A stretch of DNA of 64,000 bases from Azorinus chamasolen (taxonomy: Eukaryota; Mollusca; Bivalvia; Cardiida; Solecurtidae), in contig OY755252.1 of NCBI GenBank assembly GCA_963576725.1, positions 48,052,840-48,116,839 of the forward strand, written 5' to 3'. Numbering within the stretch: the first letter of the stretch is position 1; each line of letters begins with the position of its first letter. The notes under the pieces were generated by a model. The model was not told where the DNA came from. It did no database searches and saw only the letters and a program-made list of their open reading frames with translations. Positions 1 to 9,754 of the stretch are shown one piece after another. A program made the translations under genes and the position numbers.

Positions 1-100
1 ATATGATAATTTCGTAATTCTTTCGGCTGCTGAAAGTAAAGATATTTCACTACCAAGTAAGTATACTCTTCTGACGGTATCCAACACATTATTTTAAGTC

Positions 101-664
101 CAACAATGATTTTCTCAAATTTTTACGTGTTTTCTGGGCCACAGACAAACGTTCGTTCACCCCGGTCTCATCCTATCACAGCGATAACCTGACCATATGC
201 AGTTCAAACGATGGCGTGATTCAATAAAACGACTCTATTCTATCACCGATCTCCATCTTTTTAGTCCCCAGCATCAAAAGAATGGTGTAAAACTAGCGAG
301 TTTTGTCAGTTAGCTTCAAATCGTCGTGGAAGGAGCCATTGTACGTGACGTCACGGATTTCCCAACTTTTCCTTCGCTTATCCAATGAAATGGCTCCATT
401 CAAATTTGTTGCAAAATGGCACTATCTGAAATAGAAACATAACGACAGACGGAAAGGCTGCTGTTGTTTACTTATTCAGAGGACAAAACAAATTGAGATT
501 AGTGATAGAATTGGGTTGTTTTATTGAGCCACGCCATATTTTGAACTGCAAATCGTCAGGTTATTGCTGTGATATAGTGAGACCGGGATTAGGGTTAGGG
601 TTAGGGTTAGGGTTGTCAATGACCCAGAAAACACGTGAAATTTAGAGAAAATCATTGTTGGATT
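101..664. mobile_element. Small foldback element with telomeric tract
   Basis: Two inverted arms (about 101-250 and 496-664) surround a loop at 251-495. Each arm carries CAACAATGATTTTCTC, ACGTGTTTTCTGGG, CCGGTCTCA, AACCTGAC and GCAGTTCAAA in mirrored order. The right arm holds four TTAGGG units that the left arm lacks. The loop contains the palindrome GTGACGTCAC (349-358). There is no coding capacity, so I read it as a non-autonomous inverted-repeat element. Target-site duplications were not resolved. Confidence 0.75.
589..612 (+). repeat. Interstitial telomeric tract (TTAGGG)4
   Basis: Four exact TTAGGG units lie inside the right arm of the 101-664 foldback. The mirrored left-arm position has non-telomeric sequence of similar length, so the tract was gained or lost in one arm only. 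It is internal, not a chromosome end. Confidence 0.9.
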
Positions 665-859
665 GATAATTGTGCATAAGTTACCGTTGTTATTATATAG
701 TACATATAGACCCCCATGAAGCGGTACAGACCCCTGTGCTTCGGAACACATACTACACCCACACACACAACACTTAATTATTCTCGTGCTTCAGAACACA
801 TACTACACACACTAACAACACTTAATTATTCTCGTGCTAAGCTCGACAAGACTTACATT

Positions 860-1000
860 TGCAAACAACTTGCATCCAGATGAGACGCCGAGTTAGGTGC
901 CGAGTTACTCGACGCCTAATTCGGCGCCTCATCTGGATCCATATTGTTTCCCACACTGCTACACAATCGCTAAAAACAATATAAGCCTACTGGAAAACAT
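860..1000. mobile_element. T2 MITE copy, partial
   Basis: A strong palindrome spans about 871-941, with arms carrying CATCCAGATGAGACGCCGA and TCGGCGCCTCATCTGGATCC. It is flanked by TTTGCAAACAACTTG and ATTGTTTCCCACACTG, the usual T2 shoulders. The TTAA ends are not clear. Confidence 0.75.
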
Positions 1001-1132
1001 TTAAAAAATGATTGCAGTGATATGTTCAGGTGACATCATTTTTGATAGCGTGAGAATCGTTAATTGTGTCTAGCTCCGTTGCCAATAAAGCTGGCTAAGT
1101 CATAATGTAATATCATTGTTGAGTGTGTAAAT

Positions 1133-1645
1133 ACAGTATACTCCCTCTAAACCGGACTTGCATCCCTCTAAACTGGACGTGTAGCCCTCTAAACTTGACG
1201 TGTAGCCCTCTAAACTGGACGTGTAGCCCTCTAAACCGGACTTGCGTCCCTCTAAACTGGACGTGTAGCCCTCTAAAACTGGACGTGTAGCCAGCCCTCT
1301 AAACTGGACTTGTACCCCTCTAAACTGGACGTGTAGCCCTCTCAGCTGGACGTACAGTCCTCTAAATTGCCCTCTAAACTGGACGTGTAGCACTCTAAAC
1401 TAGACGTGTAGTCCTCTAAACTGAACATGTACCCCTCTAACCAGGATTTGTGTACCTCAAAACCGGAATTTAGATTTTTACGGCAGGTTGCTGTTTCATG
1501 CAGGGTGAAATTCACGCAGAACGCTCCTTTGGTGGCTTTATGCTGGACCTTTAGTAAGGTTTTACCCTGCGTAAAGCAGCAACCTACAATAAAGACCGAA
1601 CACGATACTAAATTGAAAGTCCGGCTTGGAGAGGTTTTACTGTAT
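1133..1645. mobile_element. P1 (pogo-like) MITE with amplified TIR
   Basis: Outer ends are TAAATACAGTATACTCCCTC on the left and GAGAGGTTTTACTGTATTTA on the right, an imperfect inverted pair. The degenerate P1 core hairpin lies at about 1480-1592 (GGCAGGTTGCTG...CAGCAACCT with CAGGGTGAAA). Between the left end and the core lies a 21-bp minisatellite whose unit (CTCTAAACTGGACGTGTAG plus CC) is the subterminal TIR motif, repeated about 14 times. Confidence 0.75.
1138..1440. repeat. 21-bp minisatellite made of P1 TIR
   Basis: About 14 units of CTCTAAACTGGACGTGTAG plus two bases, with 1-5 substitutions each and a few spacing changes. The first unit, CCCTCTAAACCGGACTTG, matches the mirrored right terminus of the same element (GTCCGGCTTGGAGAGG). 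No spacers are present. Confidence 0.9.
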
Positions 1646-1889
1646 TTATTTGAGAAATATGTTAAGTGATGTTTGTCGGCATCATTAGTCATACTGCAAC
1701 AATCATATAAAACCCTTACCTTTCTTTCAGACGTTCTGTACTGATATTGTCTAAACGCCGCAATACCAGTTAGTTTTTATTCGGGTTGCGTTTTCGTTTC
1801 GTAACTGTTCTATATCGGCTGATGATATTTTGTTGTACAACAGAATAATACAAGTATCGACGAAGACGGTTTATTAGACGGTTCGGTAG

Positions 1890-2016
1890 ATCTGACCTGT
1901 ATATCTGACCTGTATATCTGACCTGTATATCTGACCTGTATATCTGACCTGTATATCTTACCTGTATATCTGACCTGTATATATATGTAGATCGGACCTG
2001 TATATCTGGTTTTGAA
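1890..2016. repeat. 13-bp minisatellite
   Basis: About nine units of TGTATATCTGACC, most of them identical, with one ATATATATGTAGATC interruption near the right end. Confidence 0.9.
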
Positions 2017-2066
2017 ATCAGTTCAAATTGTCAGTCTTCACCAGAGATATTGAACGTAACAAATAC

Positions 2067-2232
2067 AGTAAAACGGCTCTCGTGCGACCACCACACGAAG
2101 GTCTAATACTGGGTAATAGAGGCAGGAGGTAGCTTAATGGGAACTTTATGTATGACTTTCGTTCAAAAGCTTTTAAACACGCGAGTGTGTTTTAGTTAAT
2201 TGGCCGCTTTAGAGGAGTTCTATTGTACCAGG
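2067..2232. mobile_element. P1 MITE copy, degenerate
   Basis: The left end ACAGTAAAACGGCTCTCGTG (2068) pairs with GGCCGCTTTAGAGGAGTTCT before TTGTA at the right. The core keeps GGCAGGAGGTAGCTTAATG and ATGACTTTCG, typical of P1, but the right half of the hairpin is eroded. Confidence 0.65.
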
Positions 2233-2289
2233 TTTTTATGCTATTCAGAATATGTGTTTATTGCAGGGGCTATCATTTTAACCCTTTAA

Positions 2290-3080
2290 ACGTTGATTTT
2301 TTCAGGATATGCTCTATATATATTGTGCATTGTGTAAATGCTCTATATACAGTATCCATTGTGTAAAGCTCACTGCACAGTGTCCATTGTTTAAGTTACA
2401 CCTAGAGATGCACTATGCGCAGTGTCCCTTGTGTAAATTATCCCTAGCAAATGCTCTATACACAATGTCCACTGTGTAAACTATCCCTGGGAAATGTTCC
2501 ATATATACAGTGTCCACTATGTAAATTATTCCTTGGAAATGCATGTAAATGGTTCCTAGGAAATACTCTATACGTAATGTCCACTGTGTAAACCTCACTG
2601 AGGGAATGCTCTTTGCGCAGTGTCCACTGTGTCAATGGTCCTCAAGGAATGCTATTTGCGCAAATGTCCACTGTTTAAAGTGTCCTTAGGAAATGCTCTA
2701 TACGCAGTGTCAACTCTGTAAATTGTCCTTAGGGAATGCTCTTTGCGCAGTGTCCACTGTTTTAATTGTACCTAGGTAATGCTCTTTGCACAGTGTCCAC
2801 TGTTAAAATAGTCCCTAGGTGATGCTCTTTGCACAGGGTCCACTGTGTCAATGGTACTCTGGGGAATGTTCTATACACAGTGTCCACTGTGTCAATTGTC
2901 CTCATGGAATGTTCTTTGCACAGTGTCCACTGTGTAAATTGTCCCTAGGGAACGCTCTTTTTGCAATGTCCACTGTGTAAATTGTCCCTAGGGAATGCTC
3001 TTTGTGTAGTGTCCACTGTGTAAATTGTCCTGAGGGAATGCCCTTTGCGCAATGTCCACTGTGTAAATTGTCTTTAGGTA
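2290..3080. repeat. About 44-bp minisatellite
   Basis: About 17 units built around GCAGTGTCCACTGTGTAAAT and TGTCCCTAGGGAATGCTCTT, period roughly 43-45 bp with short and long variants. Units at the left edge are the most diverged. The minus-strand open frames at 2413-2598 and 2902-3288 are this array read as codons. Confidence 0.92.
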
Positions 3081-3174
3081 CGATTTTCCAGAGGATATAA
3101 CTGACGTTTGCAGATGAACAGTATTTGGCGCCGTAGAGATAAATAAGGTTTTCGGGAGATTTTGAGTACAGGTT

Positions 3175-3320
3175 GAACAGAGCCATTAGAGGCCCCGATA
3201 AGATGCGCCAACTTAAACTATCTCCTTTATTTCCCCCACCAAACCCTAGTTGTAACCACTCTTTAGAATCGTCTCGAAGAGTGATCACAGCATAGGGTTT
3301 GGTGGATTCATGACGATTTT
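3175..3320. mobile_element. H1 hairpin element
   Basis: An inverted repeat of about 35-bp arms, CCACCAAACCCTAGTTGTAA...ACAGCATAGGGTTTGGTGG, centred on GAATCGTCTCGAAGAGT. Three more copies lie near 25.7, 41.3 and 57.0 kb. The left shoulder GAGGCCCCGATAAGATG matches, inverted, the right shoulders of the other copies, so the mobile unit is longer than the hairpin. Confidence 0.75.
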
Positions 3321-3594
3321 AGTATTTGAATACGCACTTTTTTCTATTGTTCTAAATCATTTTGTTTCAAACCTTTCAATTATTTGTTTCCGTATACGGT
3401 TAGCAGTGTTTTATGGAAATATTGTCTTATATAGATAAAGAGATATTCATATTTCATTATCTAGAAACTACTAATCTATACTAATCAGTTTGCTTTTGAT
3501 TTTTGCTGGGTTTAATGTTTTGAAAAATTAAGTTCGTTAGAATAACAACAGTGCGGTATTACGTGGGAGTACAAGGAAGCAGCTCTCGTCGAGG

Positions 3595-3695
3595 TATTCC
3601 CCTCCTGGTGATACCGCATTGCTCGTCATATCGCACTACTGGAGATACCGCACTGCTCGTCATATTGCACTACTGGAGACACCATTGGTTCCATT
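3595..3695. repeat. About 39-bp tandem duplication
   Basis: Two to three imperfect units containing GGTGATACCGCATTGCTCGT and CGTCATATTGCACTACTGGA. A truncated unit starts at GTGCGGTATTACG, about 3551. Confidence 0.7.
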
Positions 3696-3794
3696 AATTC
3701 AACAGATAGTGGGAGTGACTTGTTTATCAAAGTGACCTCCTAGATTTGTGTGGGAACGTCAAACATAAGCTGATAGGTAAACCCCTCAAAAGCG

Positions 3795-3895
3795 AGCAAT
3801 ACAATTACATCACACTGTTAGCTGCTTTGTGTTCCAATTACGATTAATTAACTCTCCAGTCATTTCCGTCTTTCAAATTACAGACATGCAGACTC
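3795..3895. repeat. Dispersed repeat, copy 1
   Basis: GCAATACAATTACATCACAC followed by GCTTTGTGTTCCAATTACGA recurs in inverted orientation near 12860-12960. No family was recognised. Confidence 0.5.
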
Positions 3896-4059
3896 CAGCG
3901 GAAGTTCGGTTTCTGCTGTTGGGGTAATGTGGTGTGTTCTTGTAGACTAATGTTTTGTTTTTATCAATGCACATGGAGAATCACCTGATGTGAACCGTTA
4001 CATTCTCGCATGTTTTGGCGAGATTGTTCCAAAACTGTAGAGAAAACTATTGCATTTTT

Positions 4060-4186
4060 ACTTGAAAACTGAAGGAAAATTTGCTTGAGTTGATATGTGC
4101 TTTATACGCGATGTATTTAAATATATAACTGAAAACAAAGCGAGAATGCACTTGTCAGATCTCGCATTTCTTTTTCAGTTTTCAGT
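4060..4186. repeat. Imperfect inverted repeat
   Basis: CTTGAAAACTGAAGGAAA near 4060 pairs with TTTCTTTTTCAGTTTTCAG ending near 4185. The interior is AT-rich. The open frame at 4186-4401 directly to its right has no recognisable domain and I do not call it a gene. Confidence 0.4.
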
Positions 4187-4504
4187 TGGTTATATTATGG
4201 TTTACAACGGGCTTTCTGAACAATCTGTCAAAGAAATTGCCAGACTGTAACGGTGAGCCCTCGCATTTATTTAGCATTTCAAAAAAGGCGCGGAACGAAA
4301 TATCGATGGCCATAATTGGATTCCATAGAGCAGCTCCTGACATTCTATGCAATATCCAGACAGTTAATGGATATTATGCCATACAGGATCATGAAAAATG
4401 AAGACCGTTGCGAAGTTATGTTACTTATGTTAGCGTAAATCTACAGATATTTTCAAGGTTGTGAAAAAAGACATATCATAATAAAAGTTAACACTTTAAC
4501 TAAT

Positions 4505-4610
4505 ATAGACGCATTCTGGCGCCTTCGCAAACTGAGTAGACCCGGATAAGAGCATCTTCTGGTTGCTTATGGAACAATATAGACCTGGTTCTACAATTTC
4601 TGACTTCATG
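4505..4610 (+). mobile_element. T1 fragment
   Basis: Contains CCTTCGCAAACTGAGTAGAC, then TTGCTTATGGAACAATATAG and GGTTCTACAATTTCTG, in the usual T1 order. The second hairpin arm is largely lost. Confidence 0.6.
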
Positions 4611-4687
4611 AATGTTTTAGAAACACGTGTTTTTATCTGAAGCCCTGGACTTTCTATACATTTTCTGGAAATTCTAGTTCGGTGTGA

Positions 4688-4800
4688 TAAAATAATAATA
4701 ATAATAATAATAATAAAGACTTTATTTCAAGATGGTGACACAATTAGTACAGACAAGCAACTAATCTCTCTTGTGGCCCTCAACACGAAATAGTGCAAAA
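4688..4800 (-). mobile_element. 5'-truncated non-LTR retroposon 3' end
   Basis: Read on the minus strand, CCATCTTGAAATAAAGTC runs into (TTATTA)n, the usual form of a LINE-type 3' end with a trinucleotide tail. Upstream on that strand is GGGCCACAAGAGAGATTAG. No reverse-transcriptase residues are visible in this short piece. Confidence 0.55.
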
Positions 4801-4974
4801 CTTTGATATTGTTAACCGACATAACAGAATGCCAGCCTCGGTTTCGCCTTGCTTGACAATCTGTTTCTCGGTTTCTATGGACGTCGCGCACACTGGCATG
4901 TTATATATATATTTTTTAAAAACTCGATAGTTCAAATTTTTACTAATGAAGAATTAAGAAGTTGATATGCAGGC

Positions 4975-5070
4975 GGACGCTTACGGCAGGGTGAAAGTCA
5001 TGCAGAAAGCTCCTAAAGCAGCTCCATGCATGACTTTCGCTCTGCTTTAAGCTATCACCTGTCCTATAGA
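4975..5070. mobile_element. P1 MITE core
   Basis: Hairpin of CGGCAGGGTGAAAGTCATGC and GCATGACTTTCGCTCTGC around AAGCTCCTAAAGCAGCT. The CAGT ends are not recognisable. Confidence 0.65.
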
Positions 5071-5261
5071 CCAATAATTAATTGTGTTTTAGTGTTCGAA
5101 CTGTTTGACTGTTTAACAAGGAATACCAAAAGTGGATTATTATTGTTTAATTGTAGAGTACATTCAGTATGAAAGAAATGAAACTTCTAGAAATATAAGA
5201 CTGACATACAGTGAAGACACTGATCGCTGAACTCGTGCATGAGGCACTCTAATAGGAATTG

Positions 5262-5466
5262 ACAGTAGAACCTGTCTTAAGTGGCCATCGAAAAGAGTTC
5301 TAAGTATGAGCCTGTACGGCAGGTGGTAGCTTAAGGCAGGTCGAAAGTAATGCAAAAAGCTCCTCTATGAGCTTTCTGCATTATTTTTGCCCTGCTTTAA
5401 GCAACCACCTGCTTTTTAAACCCCACATGTTTAATAAATGGTCGCTTATGACAGGTTCTACTATAT
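5262..5466. mobile_element. P1 MITE, full length
   Basis: TIRs are CAGTAGAACCTGTCTTAAGT on the left and GCTTATGACAGGTTCTACT on the right. The core hairpin GGCAGGTGGTAGCTTAAGG...GCTTTAAGCAACCACCTGC is intact, with a GCTCC/GAGCT centre. The minus-strand frame at 5164-5355 is only this hairpin. Confidence 0.8.
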
Positions 5467-5790
5467 GCTGTAAGTTCGTAAATTCCTGTTGTTGTTGTTC
5501 TCCGCTTAAAAGAGTAAAGATAAAATCGATATTAAGATTAACATAATGTGAAATCTTATGAGTGGAATTTGATAATAAGCCATACTTTCAATATTACATA
5601 GAACACAAGTATAAGGCATGCGTGTTATATTTTATTCGCATGTAGAATTAGAGCAACAACATCTGAGGATACAATGTGTCATTTGTGGGTCATGTTTGAG
5701 CTTACGGATTTTTATGACAGTGTGGTTTTGCTTCCGTTTCATCTGCCTTTTTAGTTTTAGTTATTCAAAAGTGACGTGTATTCACAAGCC
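5467..5790. other. Nothing recognised
   Basis: AT-rich sequence without clear repeats, hairpins or plausible exons. A 76-codon frame begins at 5618 but runs into the neighbouring 18-bp array and shows no domain. Confidence 0.5.
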
Positions 5791-6110
5791 ATATATGACA
5801 CATAAGCCACAGATGACACATAAACCAAATATCATAGATAGGTCATGAAAGACACATAAACCAAAGATCATAGATAAGCCATAGAAGACACATAAACCAT
5901 AGATGAAGCATACGCCTTGGAAGACACATAAGCCCTAGAAGACACATAAGCCCTATACGACACATAAGCCGCAGATGACACATAAGCCCTAGATGACACA
6001 TAAGCCCTAGATGACACATAAGACGTAGAAGACACATTAACCCTAGAAGACATATATACAGTTGCATATATTGATGACACATGAGCTAAAGATTAGTAAG
6101 ATGACACATA
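5790..6110. repeat. 18-bp minisatellite, first block
   Basis: About 16 units of AGATGACACATAAGCCCT with substitutions such as AGAAGACACATAAACC. The array resumes at 6365-6540 and again near 7405-7470, so it was split by two later insertions. Confidence 0.92.
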
Positions 6111-6362
6111 ATCTCATAATTTCATATCTATTGTATATCTTTTGTATATCCTTCACTGACCGGATGGACGATCATGCGTTTCCGTCCGGCTAGTGAATTT
6201 TATATTTATTGTATATCCATTGTAAATATTTCATTGTCTGGATAGATAATCATGCGGTTCGTTCCGATTATTGATTTCATCCATGTACAGCGCTTTTGAA
6301 CGCACACATCCTGTGTGAAAAGAGCGCTATATAAATGTGGTATAATAATAATAATAACTAAT
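6111..6362 (+). mobile_element. Retroposon insertion with (TAA)n tail
   Basis: Ends with CAGCGCTTTTGAACGCACA, AGAGCGCTATATAAATGTGG and then TATAATAATAATAATAA, the same 3' tail seen inverted at 25900-25972 and 31617-31690. It interrupts the 18-bp array. The 5' part repeats TTGTATATC and holds CCGGATGGACGATCATGCG. Probably a SINE or truncated LINE; the boundaries are approximate. Confidence 0.65.
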
Positions 6363-6364
6363 AA

Positions 6365-6540
6365 TAACCCTTTAAACATGCATAAGTCGTAGAAGACACA
6401 TAAGCCCTACATGACGCATAAACCCTAGATGATACATAAGCCCTATAAGACACATAAGCCATATATGACACATTACGCTATAGATGAGTAAGATGACACA
6501 TAACCCCTAGATGACACATAAGCCGTATAAGAAATATAAG
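6365..6540. repeat. 18-bp minisatellite, second block
   Basis: Same unit as at 5790-6110, about nine more diverged copies (for example AGACACATAAGCCATATATG). Confidence 0.9.
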
Positions 6541-7400
6541 GAAAACTAGAACTACCACTAAAGGTGATGAATACCCCCACTAGCACATTTGACACAGAGT
6601 GGGGGGTTATAGAAATAAATCACTACAATATCGGCTACAGTTTAGAAAAAAAAACTCTGGAAAACCTGATATTTCCTAAAAATTTCTAAGTCAAAATGCT
6701 GTAATTCCGTTAAAAATCAATATAGTGTAACACAATTCCAACTTGATCTGTAACTCATTATTATAAAGCTACATACCAAATATCACATCAATATCTGCAA
6801 GGGTTTAGAAAAAACTCCGGAAAACCTGAATTTCCAGAAAAATATTCTCTTAGATTTTATGGCTGAATGCATGTAACAAAAATGTGATGTGTATTTTGAC
6901 ATGATAATCTTTGAAAAAGGCCCTTAGTGGTCGAAATATAAGTTCAGAGCAATTCAAGTATTTATGTAAAGGTTTAGAAAATAAACTCTGGAAAACCTGA
7001 ATTTCCGGAAAATGTCTACGTACATGTAAAATCACTGTATTTCCGTGAAAAATCAACGAAACGTAACGAAATTCAAACTTGATCTGTAACTCAGTATAAT
7101 AAAGCCACATACCAAATATCACTTCAATATCTTTAAAGGTTTAGAAAAAATCTCCGAAAAAACTGAAAAATAACAAAGGGCAATAACTGAAGACAGAGTT
7201 ACAAACCGTGTGCACTGCACTTGCGGTCAATGTGATCTATTTATATATGAAGTCTGAAGTCAATAGCTTTTATACTTTGGAAGTTATGATGCGGACAAGC
7301 CGGACGGACGGACGGACAGACAACCGGACGGAGGTGGTGACTCCAGTATACCCCCCCCCAAAAAAAAATATATATATATATACTAAAGTATAATAAACCC
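6541..7400 (-). mobile_element. CT-type element inserted in minisatellite
   Basis: On the minus strand it starts GGGGGTATACTGGAGTCACC, passes a (CCGT/CTGT)n tract (about 7300-7325), then modules containing CAGGTTTTCCAGAGTTT/TTTTCTAAACC repeated four times at about 150-170 bp. It ends at a hairpin (ACCCCCACT...AGTGGGGGGT, about 6574-6610). It splits the 18-bp array, whose units flank both sides. No conserved protein is visible. Confidence 0.6.
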
Positions 7401-7404
7401 CAAT

Positions 7405-7470
7405 GACTCTTAAGCCATAGATGACACATACGCCCTATAAGACATATTCTAAACCCTTGATGACACAGCA
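7405..7470. repeat. 18-bp minisatellite, third block
   Basis: Three degenerate units (AGATGACACATACGCCCT and relatives) to the right of the CT element. Confidence 0.75.
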
Positions 7471-7766
7471 TCGTACATAAACATAAAGAAGTAACCTGGT
7501 ACTTATCAGAATCACTGACAGGATTCCAACATCCTGGAGACTGTGCATGACGCATTTATGGTTCACTTAGGGCTATGGAAAGGGCGTGCAAGAACATAAT
7601 TATCTACCTACTTTATTGATAATAGATCACCTCAGGGATACATTTCCACGAATACCATTGGTCTTAATTTACCACCTTGTCAAACACCGCACATCATGTC
7701 GATCTAATTGGCACACTGTCATACCTCCTATTTACTATTGGATAGTCGCCGACATTTTATCAAGGA

Positions 7767-7867
7767 GCGTTCTGTTTTACTTTCACCTTGCTTTAAGCAG
7801 CCGCCTGCCTTTAACACAAAATACTTGATGTAATTTAGTGGCCGTTATAGAGAGGTTTTACGGTAGA
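7767..7867. mobile_element. P1 MITE, right half
   Basis: ACTTTCACCTTGCTTTAAGC, CAGCCGCCTGCC and GGCCGTTATAGAGAGGTTTT closely match the right half of the intact copy at 38984-39188. The left half is missing. Confidence 0.8.
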
Positions 7868-7939
7868 ACTGTTTTCAAACTAGTTATCCGCCTTTGCAAC
7901 TGTGTATAAACAATCTTTACAGAAATGCCGCTTTTGCCC

Positions 7940-8152
7940 ATACTCCATAAATACGTCCTTCTATACCTTTGCAAATAGAGTAAACCCAGATCAGACAGCT
8001 CATGTAGAAACTGTCTGATCAGGGTCTGCTCTGTTTGCTTCTGATATAATATAGATATGATTCTACAGTTTCTGGCATGACTTAAAATGCCCGTGTCCGT
8101 GTGCTGGTAATAATGATCAACCTAATAAATATTAATGACATGGGTTAAATTG
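7940..8152 (+). mobile_element. T1 MITE
   Basis: The hairpin spans 7969-8041 (GCAAATAGAGTAAACCCAGA...GGGTCTGCTCTGTTTGC), followed by ATAATATAGATATGATTCTA and CAGTTTCTGGCATGAC. It ends ATGGGTTAA. The left terminus is weak. Confidence 0.8.
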
Positions 8153-8184
8153 AAATATTATTTATTATAACACTTCATTTATTA

Positions 8185-8315
8185 TAACGCTAATAGAGAC
8201 GCCTTCTGACACCTTTGCAAACAGAGTAGACCAAGATGATACAGTTCCTGTAGGAACCGTCTGACCAGGGACTGCTCAGCTTGCCAGGTCTGACCCTACA
8301 AGTTCTGTGTTACGC
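8185..8315 (+). mobile_element. T1 MITE, short arm and hairpin only
   Basis: ACACCTTTGCAAACAGAGTA leads into a hairpin with centre GTTCCTGTAGGAAC. The long arm is absent and a reversed T1 copy follows directly. Confidence 0.75.
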
Positions 8316-8317
8316 CT

Positions 8318-8567
8318 CCCCTGTTCAATAATCATCTAAGAAATAATGACAACATGAATATTTATTAGTTGATTTTTTAAAATACACACTTTTAAAGGGA
8401 TTCTTTTTGCTTTGACAAAAACCTGTAGAATCAGATATATATTATGGCTTATGCAAACAGAGCAGACTCTAATCAGAGAGCTCCCATAGGAGGCTATGAT
8501 CTGTCTGATCTGGGTCTGCTCTGTTTGCAAATGCATGGAAAGGCGTTTTTATGAAGGAAAGGGTTAA
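8318..8567 (-). mobile_element. T1 MITE
   Basis: Long arm first (AAGAAATAATGACAACATG, TAGTTGATTTTTTAAAATA, TGTAGAATCAGATATATA), then a hairpin and GCAAATGCATGGAAAGG, closing with AAAGGGTTAA. The frame at 8336-8536 is this copy. Confidence 0.85.
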
Positions 8568-9030
8568 AGTGTCATTATAAAATAATCTAATCAATATGAA
8601 TTGTGTCATTATTTGTTACATATAGTATGCTTTAAACAATCACTGACTGGGCGAGTTCACTTAAATTTAATACGTAACAGCTATTAACTTCACCGTTCAA
8701 ATCACTTAACTGCAGACTTAACAAGAACAAAGAGGTTACGCAAGCACACCCAATAGATGTCTGTTACCTGTCTGCAGACAAGTAGGTTTTATCCATGCAA
8801 GGTCTCCGGGTTAGTTCCCCAGGTGGCTGCTGATTTACGTCAGGGCGATAATTGAAAAATAATTGTTTAAGAGCATCATGTGCCAAATTATTATGACATA
8901 GAAATAGAGTATTGACTGCCTTGATAAAGTGTGCCTGTAAAGTGTTTGTTGACTCTGATCCAGGACAACATTTTGTACCAATCGAAATGTAATGAGCTCT
9001 TGAAACGCCCATCCGAACCATTAACCAATA
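8568..9030. other. Nothing firmly recognised; weak open frame
   Basis: No repeats were seen. A minus-strand frame of 97 codons (8764-9057) is free of stops, but its start overlaps the T2 fragment at 9031. I recognise no domain and see no convincing splice context, so chance is the simplest explanation. Confidence 0.4.
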
Positions 9031-9098
9031 TGCGGTTTTACTTACATCTGCGAACATCTTGAAACCAGATGAGACGGTGAGTAAATCGGAGTCTTACA
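9031..9098. mobile_element. T2 MITE left half next to array
   Basis: CTGCGAACATCTTGAAACC, AGATGAGACGGTGAGTAA is the left T2 arm. The 32-bp array begins where the right arm (ATCCACACTGTTTG) should be, and the array unit itself contains GGATCCACACTGT. Confidence 0.6.
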
Positions 9099-9572
9099 AT
9101 GATCCACACTGTAAGACCCTCGCTCTTACAAGGATCCACGCTGTTAGACCCTCGCTCTTACAAGGATCCACACTGTAAGACCCTCGCTCTTACAAGGATC
9201 CTAGCTGTTAGACCCTCGCTCTTACAAGGATCCACGCTGTTAGACCCTCGCCCTTACAATGATCCACGCTGTTAGACCCTCGCTCTTACAAGGATCCACG
9301 CTGTTAGACCCTCGCCCTTACAAGGATCCTCGCTGTTAGACCCTCGCTCTTACAAGGATCCACGCTGTTAGACCCTCGCTCTTACAAGGATCCACGCTGT
9401 TAGACCCTCGCTCTTACAAGGATCCACACTGTAAGACCCTCGCTCTTACAAGGATCCACGCTGTTAGACCCTCGCTCTTACAAGGATCCACGCTGTTAGA
9501 CCCTCGTCCTTACAATGATCCACGCTGTTAGACCCTCGCTCTTACAAGGACCCACGCTGTTAGACCCTCGCT
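9098..9572. repeat. 32-bp minisatellite with a GGATCC in most units
   Basis: About 15 head-to-tail units of TTACAAGGATCCACGCTGTT plus AGACCCTCGCTC. Two variants alternate irregularly (CACACTGTAAGAC and CACGCTGTTAGAC), and a few units have AATGATCC. The first variant contains an inverted pair CTTACA/TGTAAG. No unique spacers are present. Confidence 0.95.
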
Positions 9573-9754
9573 CGATAGTTTCGCAAAAGCGTGAACCAAT
9601 CGAAAGAAAGGAACAATACAGTAGTTCGGGGTTTAAACAGCAGGATAAAGGTTAAAAGTAGTTCTGTCTGAACTTGAAATGAGTTCAGGTAACAAAACGT
9701 TCGTAAACATTGCGCAAATTGAATGTTCTTGCGTTTTTAACCTGAATACAGTAA

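Noticed and set aside
589..612. Chromosome end
   Set aside because: Only four TTAGGG units, internal to a foldback element, with complex DNA on both sides.
8764..9057. 97-codon minus-strand frame as a gene
   Set aside because: It overlaps a T2 arm at its start and shows no domain or splice signals; the length is plausible by chance.
9098..9572. CRISPR-like array of regular 32-bp repeats
   Set aside because: Units are contiguous with no unique spacers, the context is eukaryotic and there are no cas genes.
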